Positions 42,682-51,139 of a stretch of 51,139 nt of DNA are shown here, one piece after another. This DNA is from an uncultured Alphaproteobacteria bacterium (GTDB lineage Bacteria > Pseudomonadota > Alphaproteobacteria > CAAGCB01 > CAG-977). Both the position numbers and the translations under genes were made by a program. The stretch spans positions 1 through 51,139 of the forward strand of contig CALYBD010000015.1 of assembly GCA_944393745.1 (NCBI GenBank), written 5' to 3'. The stretch's first letter is position 1, and every line of letters starts with the position of its first letter. The notes under the pieces are model-generated. The model was not told where the DNA came from. It did not search any database and saw only the letters and a program-made list of their open reading frames with translations.

Positions 42682-43649
42682 GCGACTCCGGCGCGCAGAC
42701 AGTCATGCATATGCAACAGCCCGATCGGTTTTCTGTGATCATCTAAAACAAACAGGCTTGTGATCCCTTTGCCTGTCGTATTCATAATGCGCAAAGCATC
42801 TATTGCCAGTGTTTGCGGTGTTGTCGTCGTCGGCGTACGCGTCATGACGTCTTGAATTGTTTTCGTCAAAAGATCCGGCGCCATCGCCCGGCGCAAATCG
42901 CCGTCGGTAAAGACACCGCAAAAGACCCCCTGATCATTAATAATCCCCAGACACCCGAAGCCTTTACCGCTCATTTCAATTAAAGCTTCCGACATATTTG
43001 TATCGGGCTTTACCAACGGCATTTCATCGCCCGTGTGCATCAAATCGGCGACGGTCAGCATCATTTTGCCCAGTTTGCCGCCCGGGTGGCGCAGTTTATA
43101 TTCGTCTTTGGAAAAATTATGCAGCTGCAAAAGCGCAATCGCCAGCGCATCGCCCAAAGCCATCATCAACGTGGTTGACGTTGTCGGCGCCAGACCGAAC
43201 GGGCATGCTTCCTGGATCGGCGGCAAGCACAAAACAATATCCGACTGACGCGCCAAAGTACTGTCGCGCCGTCCCGTCATGCCGATCAGTTTAATGCTGA
43301 ACCGACGGCAAAAAGCAATAATGTCACTTAATTCCGGCGCTTCGCCCGAATTTGACAAAGCAATAACGATATCGTTCGGTTCAATCATGCCCAAATCGCC
43401 GTGGCTGGCTTCGCCGGGATGAACAAAATAAGCCGTCGTTCCCAGAGACGCCAAAGAAGCCGAAATTTTTCTGCCGACATGTCCGCTTTTTCCCATACCG
43501 GTAATAATGACGCGCCCTTTTGTGGCATTAATTGTGTTGACGGCCTGAACAAAAGAATCATCCAGACTGTCGGACAACAGTTTCAGGGATTCGCTTTCAA
43601 GATTTAAAACATGATGGGCTATTTTTAATATTTCGTCAGATGTCAGCAT
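42678..43649 (-). CDS. kdsD: Arabinose-5-phosphate isomerase KdsD (KpsF/GutQ family)
   Basis: This enzyme converts ribulose-5-phosphate to arabinose-5-phosphate for Kdo, the LPS core sugar. It has a sugar-isomerase domain with GMGKSGHVGRKISASLASLG and SNSGEAPELSDI, then two CBS domains. I start at the ATG with AGGA seven bases upstream (323 residues); the longer start at 43685 would overlap rnd. Its neighbours are LPS transport genes, as in other alphaproteobacteria. Confidence 0.94.
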   Translation of the reverse strand: MLTSDEILKIAHHVLNLESESLKLLSDSLDDSFVQAVNTINATKGRVIITGMGKSGHVGRKISASLASLGTTAYFVHPGEASHGDLGMIEPNDIVIALSNSGEAPELSDIIAFCRRFSIKLIGMTGRRDSTLARQSDIVLCLPPIQEACPFGLAPTTSTTLMMALGDALAIALLQLHNFSKDEYKLRHPGGKLGKMMLTVADLMHTGDEMPLVKPDTNMSEALIEMSGKGFGCLGIINDQGVFCGVFTDGDLRRAMAPDLLTKTIQDVMTRTPTTTTPQTLAIDALRIMNTTGKGITSLFVLDDHRKPIGLLHMHDCLRAGVA

Positions 43650-43674
43650 AAAAGATCCTGTAGAAAAAGTTGAC

Positions 43675-44289
43675 TTAGTGAACAAAAAGATTTTCGCAGT
43701 TAAATCCCGCTATGTCCAGCATACCGATTTGCGGCAGAAAATCAAAACAAGCCTGAGCATACCCCGTTCTGCCTTCGCGTGCCAGCAAAATATCCAGTTT
43801 TTCCTTTAAAGCATGAAGGTACAATACGTCATTGGCCGCATACTTCAGCTGTTCTTCGTTTAATTCTTCGGCGCCCCAGTCGGAACACTGCTGTTCTTTT
43901 TCCAGTTCAATGCCCAACAGTTGCTGACACAACGCTTTCAGACTGTGAGAAGGCGCATTCGTCCGTGCAATTTTGGAAGCGATTTTGGTGCAATACACCG
44001 GCCGGCACAACGCCCCCAGATATAAATATAACGCCGCCACGTCAAAACGGGCGAACTGAAAAATCTTTAAAACAGAAGGATCTTCCAACAACGCTTTTAA
44101 ATTCGGTGCATCATACTGCCCTTTTTTAAAACGAACGATATGGCAATTCCCGTTGCCGTCCCCCAGCTGAACCAAACACAGCCGGTCGCGATGCAAATCC
44201 AGCCCCATTGTTTCGGTATCAACGGCCACGGCATTTGAAAAATGAACCGTTGAGGGCAGGTCGCCTTCATGAAAACAGATCTGCGTCAT
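43675..44289 (-). CDS. rnd: Short ribonuclease D-type 3'-5' exonuclease
   Basis: The 204-residue protein is a DEDD exonuclease. It has D24-x-E26 in AVDTETMGLDL, the second Asp in FQFARFDVAALYLY, and YAANDVLYLH with the Tyr/Asp of motif III. It lacks the C-terminal HRDC domains of E. coli RNase D, the usual state in alphaproteobacteria. First gene of the operon that runs to ptsN. Confidence 0.9.
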   Translation of the reverse strand: MTQICFHEGDLPSTVHFSNAVAVDTETMGLDLHRDRLCLVQLGDGNGNCHIVRFKKGQYDAPNLKALLEDPSVLKIFQFARFDVAALYLYLGALCRPVYCTKIASKIARTNAPSHSLKALCQQLLGIELEKEQQCSDWGAEELNEEQLKYAANDVLYLHALKEKLDILLAREGRTGYAQACFDFLPQIGMLDIAGFNCENLFVH

Positions 44290-44319
44290 TGATCTTCCTT
44301 TCCCCTTTGAATCAAAAAG

Positions 44320-44341
44320 AAAGGGGCTTTTCGCCCCTTTG
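44320..44341 (-). terminator. Terminator after tRNA-Leu
   Basis: AAGGGGC and GCCCCTT stem with a TTTTC loop. On the minus strand it follows the tRNA and is trailed by TCTTTTT. Confidence 0.75.
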
Positions 44342-44358
44342 CCTTTCAGAACTTGCTT

Positions 44359-44445
44359 TGGTGCCCAAAATAGGACTCGAACCTACACACCCTTGCGAGT
44401 ACTAGCACCTGAAGCTAGCGCGTCTACCAATTCCGCCATTTGGGC
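44359..44445 (-). tRNA. tRNA-Leu (anticodon CAG)
   Basis: The 87-base class II tRNA has a long variable arm. The acceptor GCCCAAA pairs with TTTGGGC, anticodon stem CTAGC/GCTAG, loop TTCAGGT giving CAG (codon CUG), GTTCGAGTC T arm, encoded CCA. Confidence 0.95.
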
Positions 44446-44502
44446 AAAACAAGCTCCGGCAGTTTTTTTATTACGAAGCCGAACGTTCGTCAACAAAAAA
44501 AA

Positions 44503-45297
44503 TCAAAAAAGATAAAAAAGAAATATCCCCAGTAAAATCCGATACACCGCAAAAACGGCAAAAGAAGAATGTTTCAGCCACTTCATTAAAAATCCGATTG
44601 CAAAAACTCCCATTCCGAAAGCAATCAACATTCCCCAAAAAATCATCATTTCCGGCGGGTTTTCGCCGACCGGATCCGTCAAAATCTGCAAAATGCCGAA
44701 AATGCCCGCCGCCCCGATTGTCGGAACGGACAGCAGCATTGAAAAACGCGCCGAATCTTCACGATTAATTCCCAAAGCCCTGGCGGCCGTCATTGTTATT
44801 CCCGAACGGCTGACGCCGGGTATCAACGCCAAAACCTGCGCCAGACCGATCCAAAAGGCCTCTTTCATGCCCATTTGTTCGACCGTTTTCGTTGAATCGC
44901 CCTTTCTGTCCGCCCAATACAGAAAAACGCCGAAAACAATTGCCGTTACGGCAATCAGATGCGGATTTCTGAAATACATTTCAATATAAGTATGGCAAAA
45001 AACGCCGATTGCAAAAACCGGCACGCAAGCAATCCCCAGATGAAGGGCCAGTCTGGCCTGCGGCTGATCAAAATGCCGCCGCAACAGGTAAAAGCAGCCT
45101 CTGATAATGGCGATGATATCTTTTCTGAAATAAATCAAGACAGAAAACAACGTTCCGATATGCAGGGCAATATCCATTGCGATGCCCTGGTCTTTCCAGC
45201 CGAACAGGCGCGGCACCAAAATCAGATGCGCCGAAGAACTGATCGGCAAAAATTCGGCAAAGCTTTGCACCAAAGCCAACGTAATGGTCTGCAACAT
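44503..45297 (-). CDS. uppP: Undecaprenyl-diphosphatase UppP (BacA)
   Basis: This enzyme dephosphorylates undecaprenyl diphosphate to recycle the lipid carrier for wall and LPS synthesis. The 264-residue membrane protein has the signature FAEFLPISSSAHLILVP near the N-terminus and LIPGVSRSGITMTAA near residue 155, the two catalytic segments. Typical length and about eight helices. Bacitracin tolerance is a known property of the family. Confidence 0.94.
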   Translation of the reverse strand: MLQTITLALVQSFAEFLPISSSAHLILVPRLFGWKDQGIAMDIALHIGTLFSVLIYFRKDIIAIIRGCFYLLRRHFDQPQARLALHLGIACVPVFAIGVFCHTYIEMYFRNPHLIAVTAIVFGVFLYWADRKGDSTKTVEQMGMKEAFWIGLAQVLALIPGVSRSGITMTAARALGINREDSARFSMLLSVPTIGAAGIFGILQILTDPVGENPPEMMIFWGMLIAFGMGVFAIGFLMKWLKHSSFAVFAVYRILLGIFLFYLF

Positions 45298-45423
45298 GCG
45301 AACAGCTCCTTTGTTTCACCTGAAAAATGCTTTTTCACTGTGAAGTTTTTTTTAATTATTTACAAGCTATAAACTAATTTTTGTTAAGAATAAAAAGAAT
45401 TATTTTTTTTCAGGAAAACCGCA

Positions 45424-46107
45424 ATGTACACGCTGTATCATCATTTAGCCGATCCTTTTTCCCGCAAGGTGCGGCTGATGTTGGCGGAAAAAGGACTGGA
45501 ATTTACGACAAAAATCGAAGAACCTTGGAAATTCCGTCCTGAATTTCTGGCCAAAAACCCGGCCGGAGACGTCCCCGTTCTGGAAGAACCGGACGGCTAT
45601 ATCCTGTGCGGCCACCGCCCGATCTGCGAATACATTGACGAAATCACATCGCGACCTTTATTCGGCGCTTATGCCCGCGACAAAGCCGAAGTCCGGCGTT
45701 TATGCGACTGGTTTGACGATAAATTCTTTAAAGAAGTCACCTTTTATCTGGCCGGAGAAAAAATCATAAAACGCCTGACGGGCGGTGTGCCGGATTCAGA
45801 TTCGATTCGCGCGGGAAAAGCTAACATTATCGGCCATCTGACTTATACGGAATGGCTGTTAAAGCAGCGAAACTGGCTGGCCGGAGAAGTCTTTACCATG
45901 GCTGATTTTTCGGCAGCGGCACAAATTTCGGTGCTGGATTATATCGGCGAAGTTCCCTGGGATAAATCGGAAAACGGATCCATGCTGTTTGAAGAAACCA
46001 AAAACTGGTATGCCCGCGTTAAATCGCGCCCGTCTTTCAGATCGATCCTGGCAGACCGGATTCCGGGGGTTATTCCGGCGCCCCATTACGGCGATCTGGA
46101 CTTTTAA
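45424..46107 (+). CDS. Glutathione S-transferase-like protein
   Basis: The thioredoxin-like N-terminal domain reads LYHHLADPFSRKVRLML, EFLAKNPAGDVPVLEE (conserved cis-Pro) and an ICEYIDE helix. An all-helical C-terminal domain follows with NWLAGEVFTMADFSAAAQ, the N-capping box of GSTs. 227 residues. The S-S/Ser catalytic residue is not obvious. Divergent from uppP. Confidence 0.86.
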   Translation: MYTLYHHLADPFSRKVRLMLAEKGLEFTTKIEEPWKFRPEFLAKNPAGDVPVLEEPDGYILCGHRPICEYIDEITSRPLFGAYARDKAEVRRLCDWFDDKFFKEVTFYLAGEKIIKRLTGGVPDSDSIRAGKANIIGHLTYTEWLLKQRNWLAGEVFTMADFSAAAQISVLDYIGEVPWDKSENGSMLFEETKNWYARVKSRPSFRSILADRIPGVIPAPHYGDLDF

Positions 46108-46132
46108 GACAACGAAACAAAGGATAAAAAAA

Positions 46133-46510
46133 ATGAAACGTTTTCTCTGTCTGTTTGTTTTCTGCCTTTTGTTAAACGGCTGTTTGTCTTCACCGACACG
46201 GATTTATTACTGGGCAAGAGAAAATACGGGAACAACCCGATTTGTTCAGGATCACAATCGCTGTCTGCGCGAAGCCGATTTTTGGCCGTGGAGATTTACG
46301 AATTTCGACCCGCTCGGAGCCGAAACGCTTGATTTGCGTTTAAACCTGAAAGACGGCGGCATCTGGGCCAATTTTTCGCCTTATCCCGGTGCCATGCCTA
46401 TTTTCGTCAACACGGCCACACCGTCAAAAACCGTTATTTACTGGCGTTATGCGTCCTGCATGAAAAAAGCCGGTTATAAAGAACGCCGCCCCTATGGCGG
46501 ACCCCTGTGA
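46133..46510 (+). CDS. Small putative lipoprotein
   Basis: The 125-residue protein has a lipoprotein signal (MKRFLCLFVFCLLLNGCLS, lipobox LNGC). The mature part contains aromatic-rich DFWPWRFTNFDPLGAE and ends in an RYASCMKKAGYKER motif found in several alphaproteobacterial small lipoproteins. The ATG at 46133 has AAAGGA upstream; the frame continues upstream inside the GST gene. Confidence 0.78.
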   Translation: MKRFLCLFVFCLLLNGCLSSPTRIYYWARENTGTTRFVQDHNRCLREADFWPWRFTNFDPLGAETLDLRLNLKDGGIWANFSPYPGAMPIFVNTATPSKTVIYWRYASCMKKAGYKERRPYGGPL

Positions 46511-46533
46511 TTTTTTAAAAATGGAATAAAACG

Positions 46534-47709
46534 ATGACATCTTCTGATAAAATTCCCGTTATTTTGCAAATTCTGCCGCGTCTGGAAACCGGCGGCGTTG
46601 AAAGAGGAACCACGGAAATTGCCGCTGCTCTGACAAAAGCCGGGTGGCATTCCGTCGTTGTTTCGGGCGGCGGACGACTGGTTCATGAATTGGAACGCGG
46701 CGGGACGGAACACATTACACTGCCCGTTTATTCCAAAAACCCGATTGTTATGCGCAAAAATGCCGATCGGCTGGCAAAAATCATCAAAGAAAAAAATGTC
46801 GACATCGTTCATGCCAGATCCCGCGCACCGGCCTGGAGCGCCAAATGGGCCTGTGAAAAAACCGGTGTTCCGTTTCTGACGACTTTTCACGGCGCTTATA
46901 ACATGGGGCCGTTCAAAATTAAAAAGAAATACAATAAAGTCATGACGGCCGGCGTTTTGACGATTGCCGTATCCGACTTTATCAAACAGCATATTCTGGA
47001 TAATTACGAAGGCGTTGAAGCCGATAAAATCCGCGTCATTCACCGCGGCGCCGACATAGAACGGTTCAATGTTTCAAAAATATCGCAGGAACGCCTGATT
47101 GCTTTGTCCAAAAAATGGCGTCTGCCCGAAGACCTGCCCGTCATTATGCTGCCCGGACGGCTGACCCGTTGGAAAGGGCAACTGTTAATGCTTGAAGCTT
47201 TGGCTTTGATGAAACACAAAAACGTCCGCTGTTTGTTTGTCGGATCCGATCAGGGACGCAAACGTTACCGCCGCGAACTGGAAAGAAAAACAAAAAAACT
47301 GGGATTGGCTTCAATTGTTCAATTTGTCGACCACTGCAATGAAATGGACGTTGCTTATATGCTTTCTGATATTGTCGTATCGGCTTCAACCGATCCGGAA
47401 GCTTTCGGTCGTGTCATTCCCGAAGCGCAGGCCATGGGGCGTTTAGTGATCGGCCCCGATCACGGCGGCGCCACCGAAACGATCAAAGACGGCGAAACAG
47501 GATTTTTATTTAAGCACGGCGACGCCAAAGATCTGGCGGAAAAGCTGGATGCCGCTTTGGATATGTCTGCCGCAGACAAACAAACAATGACCCAAAAAGC
47601 CGTCCAAAGCGTACGCACCGATTTTTCCAAAGATGCCATGTGCGCCAAAACACTGGATCTTTACCGAGAAATCATACAAAAATATCCCGTTGATAAAAAA
47701 TCGGATTAA
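46534..47709 (+). CDS. Family GT4 glycosyltransferase
   Basis: The 391-residue two-domain GT-B enzyme starts with LQILPRLETGGVERGTTEIA, the nucleotide-sugar domain has PGRLTRWKGQLLMLEAL, and the E-x7-E motif reads PEAFGRVIPEAQAMG. Retaining transferases of this type build LPS core or capsule. No capsule cluster lies around it, so LPS core is the likeliest product. Confidence 0.88.
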   Translation: MTSSDKIPVILQILPRLETGGVERGTTEIAAALTKAGWHSVVVSGGGRLVHELERGGTEHITLPVYSKNPIVMRKNADRLAKIIKEKNVDIVHARSRAPAWSAKWACEKTGVPFLTTFHGAYNMGPFKIKKKYNKVMTAGVLTIAVSDFIKQHILDNYEGVEADKIRVIHRGADIERFNVSKISQERLIALSKKWRLPEDLPVIMLPGRLTRWKGQLLMLEALALMKHKNVRCLFVGSDQGRKRYRRELERKTKKLGLASIVQFVDHCNEMDVAYMLSDIVVSASTDPEAFGRVIPEAQAMGRLVIGPDHGGATETIKDGETGFLFKHGDAKDLAEKLDAALDMSAADKQTMTQKAVQSVRTDFSKDAMCAKTLDLYREIIQKYPVDKKSD

Positions 47710-47719
47710 ATTGTTTTTT

Positions 47720-47751
47720 TGGCTTTGTTCTCTCTTGAATACAAAACAAAG
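47720..47751 (+). other. Leader hairpin before thrS
   Basis: GCTTTGTT pairs with AACAAAGC around a 15-base loop at 47731-47751, about 55 bases before the thrS ATG. No T run follows. Could be a translational operator or chance. Confidence 0.3.
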
Positions 47752-47805
47752 CGGAATTACAATGCGCGCATTAAAGAACTTTTTGCAGGAAAGAAGATAA
47801 TTTTC

Positions 47806-49725
47806 ATGGTTTCGATCAAACTTCCCGACAGCTCCGTGCTGTCATTTGACGGACAGACCAGCGGCGCCGACATTGCCGCTAAAATCGGTCCGGGTCTGGC
47901 CAAAGCCGCTTTGGCCGTCAAAGTTAACGGTAAATTGCAGGATCTTGCGACGCCGATCACGACAGATGCCGAAATTGATATTATTACATCAAAATCCCCT
48001 GAAGGGTTGGACATTATCCGCCACACGTGTTCGCACGTTATGGCACAGGCCGTTCAAGAATTGTATCCGGAAACACAGGTCACAATCGGCCCGTCAATCG
48101 AAAACGGGTTCTATTACGATTTTGCGCGCAAAACACCGTTTACGCCTGCCGATTTGGAAGCCATCGAAAAGAAAATGGCCGAAATCGTCGACCGTGACGA
48201 ACCGATCGTGCGCGAAGAAAAACCGCGCGGCGAAGCAATCGCTTTCTTTAAAGAAAAAGGCGAAAAATACAAAGTCGAACTGATCGAAGACCTGCCTGCG
48301 GACGCCGTCATCAGCTTTTACAGACAGGGCGGCTTTATTGATTTATGTCGCGGGCCGCATTTACCGTCCACGGGCAAAGTCGGCAAAGCGTTTAAATTAA
48401 TGAAAGTCGCCGGCGCTTACTGGCGCGGGGATTCTTCGCGCGAACAGCTGCAGCGCATTTACGGCACGGCATGGGCTGACAAAAAAGCTTTGGACGCTTA
48501 TCTGGTTCAGTTGGAAGAAGCCGAAAAACGCGACCACCGCAAACTGGGCCGCGAAATGGATTTGTTCCATTTTGAAGACGTTGCCCCCGGCGATATTTTC
48601 TGGCACCCGCACGGCTGGACATTGTTTCAGACTTTGATCAATTACCTGCGCAAACGTCAAAACGACGTCGGATATGTCGAAATCAACACGCCGCAGATTA
48701 TGGACCGCGTGTTATGGGAAACGTCGGGACACTGGGACTGGTATCGCGAAAACATGTTCACAACGGAAATCGAAGACCGCGTTTACTGCGTTAAACCGAT
48801 GAACTGTCCGGGCGGCATTCTGGTTTTCAAACAGGGGATTAAATCCTACCGCGACCTGCCGCAATACATTGCGGAATTCGGCCGCGTTCACCGTTACGAA
48901 GCGTCCGGAGCCATTCACGGATTGTTCCGTGTGCGTGCTTTTACCCAGGACGACGCGCATATTTTCTGTACCCCCGAACAGCTGGAAGACGAATGTCAGA
49001 AAGTCGTTCGACTGATGCTGGATATTTATGATGCTTTCGGATTAAAGGACGTCAGCATTAAATTATCCACGCGTCCGGCCGAACGCATCGGCGCCGATGA
49101 ATTATGGGATAAAACGGAAACCGCTTTGGCGCAGGCGTTGACCGACATGGGATATCAGTATACGCTGAATCCCGGCGACGGTGCTTTTTACGGCCCGAAG
49201 CTGGACTTTAAAGTCAAAGACGCCATCGGTCGCGAATGGCAGCTGGGCACCCTGCAGGTTGACATGAACCTGCCGGAACGTTTTGACGTTTCTTATATCG
49301 GCGAAGACGGCGAAAAGCACCGTCCGATCATGTTGCACCGCGCTTTGTTCGGTTCTTTGGAACGCTTTACGGGCATTATGATAGAGCATTACGCCGGAAA
49401 ATTCCCGTTCTGGCTGGCGCCGTTGCAAGTCGTTGTCGCCACGATTACGGACGAAGGAAACGATTACGCAAAAGAAGTGCTGGCCGCTTTGAAAAAAGCC
49501 GGCATTCGCGCCGAAATCGATCTGCGCAACGAAAAAATCAGCTATAAGATTCGCGAACATTCTTTAAAGAAAGTGCCCGTTATGCTGGTAATCGGCAAAA
49601 AAGAAACCGCCGATCAAACAGTTACGATCAGGCGCTTGGGTCAGGAAAAGCAAGAAACACTTGCACTTAGCGATGTAATTGCTAAACTGAAAGCAGAAGC
49701 GGTCTGGCCGCACATTGATGAATAA
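47806..49725 (+). CDS. thrS: Threonyl-tRNA synthetase
   Basis: This class II enzyme charges tRNA-Thr. The start at 47806 makes residue numbering coincide with the E. coli enzyme: editing-site His73 and His77 (HTCSH), zinc ligands Cys334 (MNCPGG), His385 (DDAHIF) and His511 (MLHRAL). An N-terminal TGS domain, editing domain, catalytic core and anticodon domain are complete, 639 residues. The reading frame is open 29 codons further upstream but without conserved residues. infC follows after 23 bases, the classic thrS-infC pair. Confidence 0.97.
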   Translation: MVSIKLPDSSVLSFDGQTSGADIAAKIGPGLAKAALAVKVNGKLQDLATPITTDAEIDIITSKSPEGLDIIRHTCSHVMAQAVQELYPETQVTIGPSIENGFYYDFARKTPFTPADLEAIEKKMAEIVDRDEPIVREEKPRGEAIAFFKEKGEKYKVELIEDLPADAVISFYRQGGFIDLCRGPHLPSTGKVGKAFKLMKVAGAYWRGDSSREQLQRIYGTAWADKKALDAYLVQLEEAEKRDHRKLGREMDLFHFEDVAPGDIFWHPHGWTLFQTLINYLRKRQNDVGYVEINTPQIMDRVLWETSGHWDWYRENMFTTEIEDRVYCVKPMNCPGGILVFKQGIKSYRDLPQYIAEFGRVHRYEASGAIHGLFRVRAFTQDDAHIFCTPEQLEDECQKVVRLMLDIYDAFGLKDVSIKLSTRPAERIGADELWDKTETALAQALTDMGYQYTLNPGDGAFYGPKLDFKVKDAIGREWQLGTLQVDMNLPERFDVSYIGEDGEKHRPIMLHRALFGSLERFTGIMIEHYAGKFPFWLAPLQVVVATITDEGNDYAKEVLAALKKAGIRAEIDLRNEKISYKIREHSLKKVPVMLVIGKKETADQTVTIRRLGQEKQETLALSDVIAKLKAEAVWPHIDE

Positions 49726-49748
49726 CCATTAACTGAAGGAGACGATTT

Positions 49749-50285
49749 ATAACAACAGCTACGACACAGGCTTCGCCCACCCGTGAGGGGCCGCGGGCCA
49801 ATACGGAAATTACGGCAAAGGAAGTCCGCCTGATCGGCGTTGACGGTGAAAATGTCGGAATTGTATCTGTCCACGAAGCATTAAAACAGGCCGATGACGC
49901 CGGTTTGGATTTGATTGAGATTTCACCGAACGCGAATCCGCCTGTCTGCAAAATTCTGGATTTGGGCAAATACCGTTACGAACAGCAAAAGAAAAAAGCG
50001 GAAGCGCGCAAAAACCAAAAAGTTGTAGAAATCAAGGAAATTAAGCTGAGTCCCAATATTGACACGCATGATTATGAGGTCAAACTGCGCAGTGCTCAGC
50101 GTTTTATTTCCGAAGGCAATAAAGTAAAAGTGACTTTACGTTTCCGCGGCCGTGAAATGGCTTATATGGAACAAGGCGAAGAAGTGATGGCACGCGTTGT
50201 TGCGGATTCAGACTTGTATGCAAAAGTCGAACAGCCCGCAAAATTGGAAGGCAAACAAATTACAATGTTGCTTGTGCCGAAGTAA
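49749..50285 (+). CDS. infC: Translation initiation factor IF-3, AUA start
   Basis: IF-3 keeps ribosomal subunits apart and checks the start codon. From 49749 the frame reads TTATTQASPTREGPRAN, EITAKEVRLIGVDGENVGIV and the signature DLIEISPNANPPVCKILD, then the linker KYRYEQQKKKAEARK and the C-terminal domain with KVTLRFRGREMAYMEQG. No ATG, GTG or TTG lies before 49905, which is already in the middle of the N-terminal domain. GGAG at 49738 is seven bases before ATA at 49749, giving a normal 178-residue IF-3. Rare start codons in infC underlie its autoregulation. Confidence 0.93.
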   Translation: MTTATTQASPTREGPRANTEITAKEVRLIGVDGENVGIVSVHEALKQADDAGLDLIEISPNANPPVCKILDLGKYRYEQQKKKAEARKNQKVVEIKEIKLSPNIDTHDYEVKLRSAQRFISEGNKVKVTLRFRGREMAYMEQGEEVMARVVADSDLYAKVEQPAKLEGKQITMLLVPK

Positions 50286-50305
50286 CATTTATCCGTTACA
50301 AAGCG

Positions 50306-50331
50306 CCCCCGCAAAAAATGCGGGGGTTTTT
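50306..50331 (+). terminator. Terminator after infC
   Basis: CCCCCGCA and TGCGGGGG stem with an AAAAA loop and a T run. Confidence 0.9.
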
Positions 50332-50540
50332 GTATACGGATAAAAATCGAAAGATTTTGTTCCCGCCCGTTTTCATGACAGACCGATATGAACCGGTCGT
50401 TAATATTTCTTTGTAAACGGATCGGATTGAATTCAAAATCAACAGCTTTATTGCGACACGGAAATCAGAACTTTCCGAAAGAATGTACCTGTAATTCTTT
50501 CCCCGTCAGGGTGCCGATAATATTCGTATATTCTGTTCAA
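50332..50540. other. Unassigned spacer after infC
   Basis: No gene, tRNA or clear repeat; only short frames without a convincing ribosome site. I see nothing I can name before the repeat array begins near 50541. Confidence 0.5.
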
Positions 50541-50968
50541 TCACCTTTTTTTGCTTTCTTACCGCAAGCACGATCTGATCCATGTATCTAAAAGATGTAA
50601 TCCCCGTACGGGTAGTACCCGTGGCGCTGCCACCCTGTCCGGAGGGCATGATCCCCCTACGGGCTGCTAGCCGCAGGGGGTACTGGCCGTACGGGCGTCA
50701 GTTTTTTGCTTTCCTGCCACCGGCACGATCTGATCCCCTCGCCGAGAAGGCGTTATGCCCGTGGCGCCGCCACCCGGGAGGGCGTTGTGCCTCGGCCGCC
50801 GGCTGGTACTAGTCGTACGGACATCAGTTTTTTTTGGTTCTTGCCGCAAGCACGACCTAATCCCTGTCTGGAAGACATGATCCCCGCACGGGTAGTGCCT
50901 CGGCCGCCGGCCGCGTACGGGTAGTACCGCCGGCCGCGTACGGGTAGTGCCCCGTCGAGGGGAGATAG
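50541..50968 (+). repeat. Second GC-rich repeat array, downstream of infC
   Basis: Three units of the family found between rpoH and tyrS, in the same orientation. The first is truncated at its left end (starts near 50541); TCAGTTTTTT anchors the others at 50698 and 50824. Spacing is about 157 and 126 bases. The hairpin arm CTAGCCGCAGGGGG is present at 50667-50680, and the right end contains a partly duplicated GCCGGCCGCGTACGGGTAGT unit (50915-50950). Sequences between the conserved blocks differ more than in the first array. Confidence 0.9.
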
Positions 50969-51139
50969 CACCACAACTTCTTTTTTTACGTGTACATCCT
51001 TCCCAACCTTTTTCTTTATCTTTTTTAACAAAAAGATCTTTTTTCTTTTTATTTTCAAGAAATCGGATTGTTACACTTTTGTTACAAATATGCCCCCCCC
51101 CCCCCCCCGCCCCTCTTCATAAAGCCCTCCACACTAAAA
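50969..51139. other. A/T-rich end of window with poly-C tract
   Basis: No gene. A/T-rich sequence is interrupted by a run of 16 C at 51093-51108, then G and four more C. The tract may be a phase-variable run or a sequencing or assembly weakness near a contig end. Confidence 0.6.

Noticed and set aside
50582-50924. Short ORFs in the second repeat array
   Set aside because: Low-complexity translations of GC-rich repeat with no ribosome sites.

Overview
The window looks like a chromosomal segment of an uncultured or gut-type alphaproteobacterium (Rhodospirillales-like). Three things point there: the flagellar order fliF-fliG-fliH-fliN-flbD-flhA-flhF-flhG-fliK with a FlbD-type sigma-54 activator; the envelope/sigma-54 block rnd-kdsD-lptC-lptA-lptB-rpoN-hpf-ptsN; and an RpoH-type heat-shock sigma. 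Everything was read by eye from sequence and translations; no search was run.

Layout. 1-11440: flagellar basal body, export and regulatory operon on +, followed by a J-domain membrane protein (11437-12495). 12492-13738: a DUF2726-type nuclease-like protein on -, then a divergent structured RNA leader in front of a small lipoprotein. 13782-16919: a long, eukaryote-like (IleS2-type) isoleucyl-tRNA synthetase on -. 17068-23810: a 1387-residue membrane-anchored coiled-coil protein and two proteins I do not recognise. 23998-26632: rpoH and tyrS, convergent, separated only by a GC-rich repeat array that contains both stop codons. 26722-28853: anmK and an amidohydrolase. 28956-30698: an ECF sigma operon resembling metal-sensing Cnr/Ncc systems. 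31107-36139: a small ribbon-helix-helix-like regulator, then a tight seven-gene accessory operon (methyltransferase, tiny ORF, esterase, split transketolase, unknown protein, Rid protein). 36149-37487: AI-2E-family transporter and tRNA-Ala(CGC). 37635-44289: sigma-54/LPS operon on -. 44359-44445: tRNA-Leu(CAG). 44503-47709: uppP, a glutathione S-transferase, a lipoprotein and a glycosyltransferase. 47806-50285: thrS and infC, where infC appears to start at AUA. 50541-50968: a second copy of the repeat array. The window ends in a poly-C tract.

How parts fit. RpoN, FlbD and the flagellar genes form a plausible hierarchy (sigma-54 plus its activator); FlhF and FlhG set flagellar position and number. 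KdsD, LptA, LptB and LptC serve LPS synthesis and transport. The most novel candidates are: (a) the RNA leader at 13152-13373, in which one strand of a long closing helix can alternatively pair with the ribosome binding site of the lipoprotein; (b) the accessory operon 31472-36139, with GACTCG motifs that could be operators for the adjacent small regulator; (c) the repeat family that caps rpoH and tyrS and recurs after infC; and (d) the AUA start of infC.
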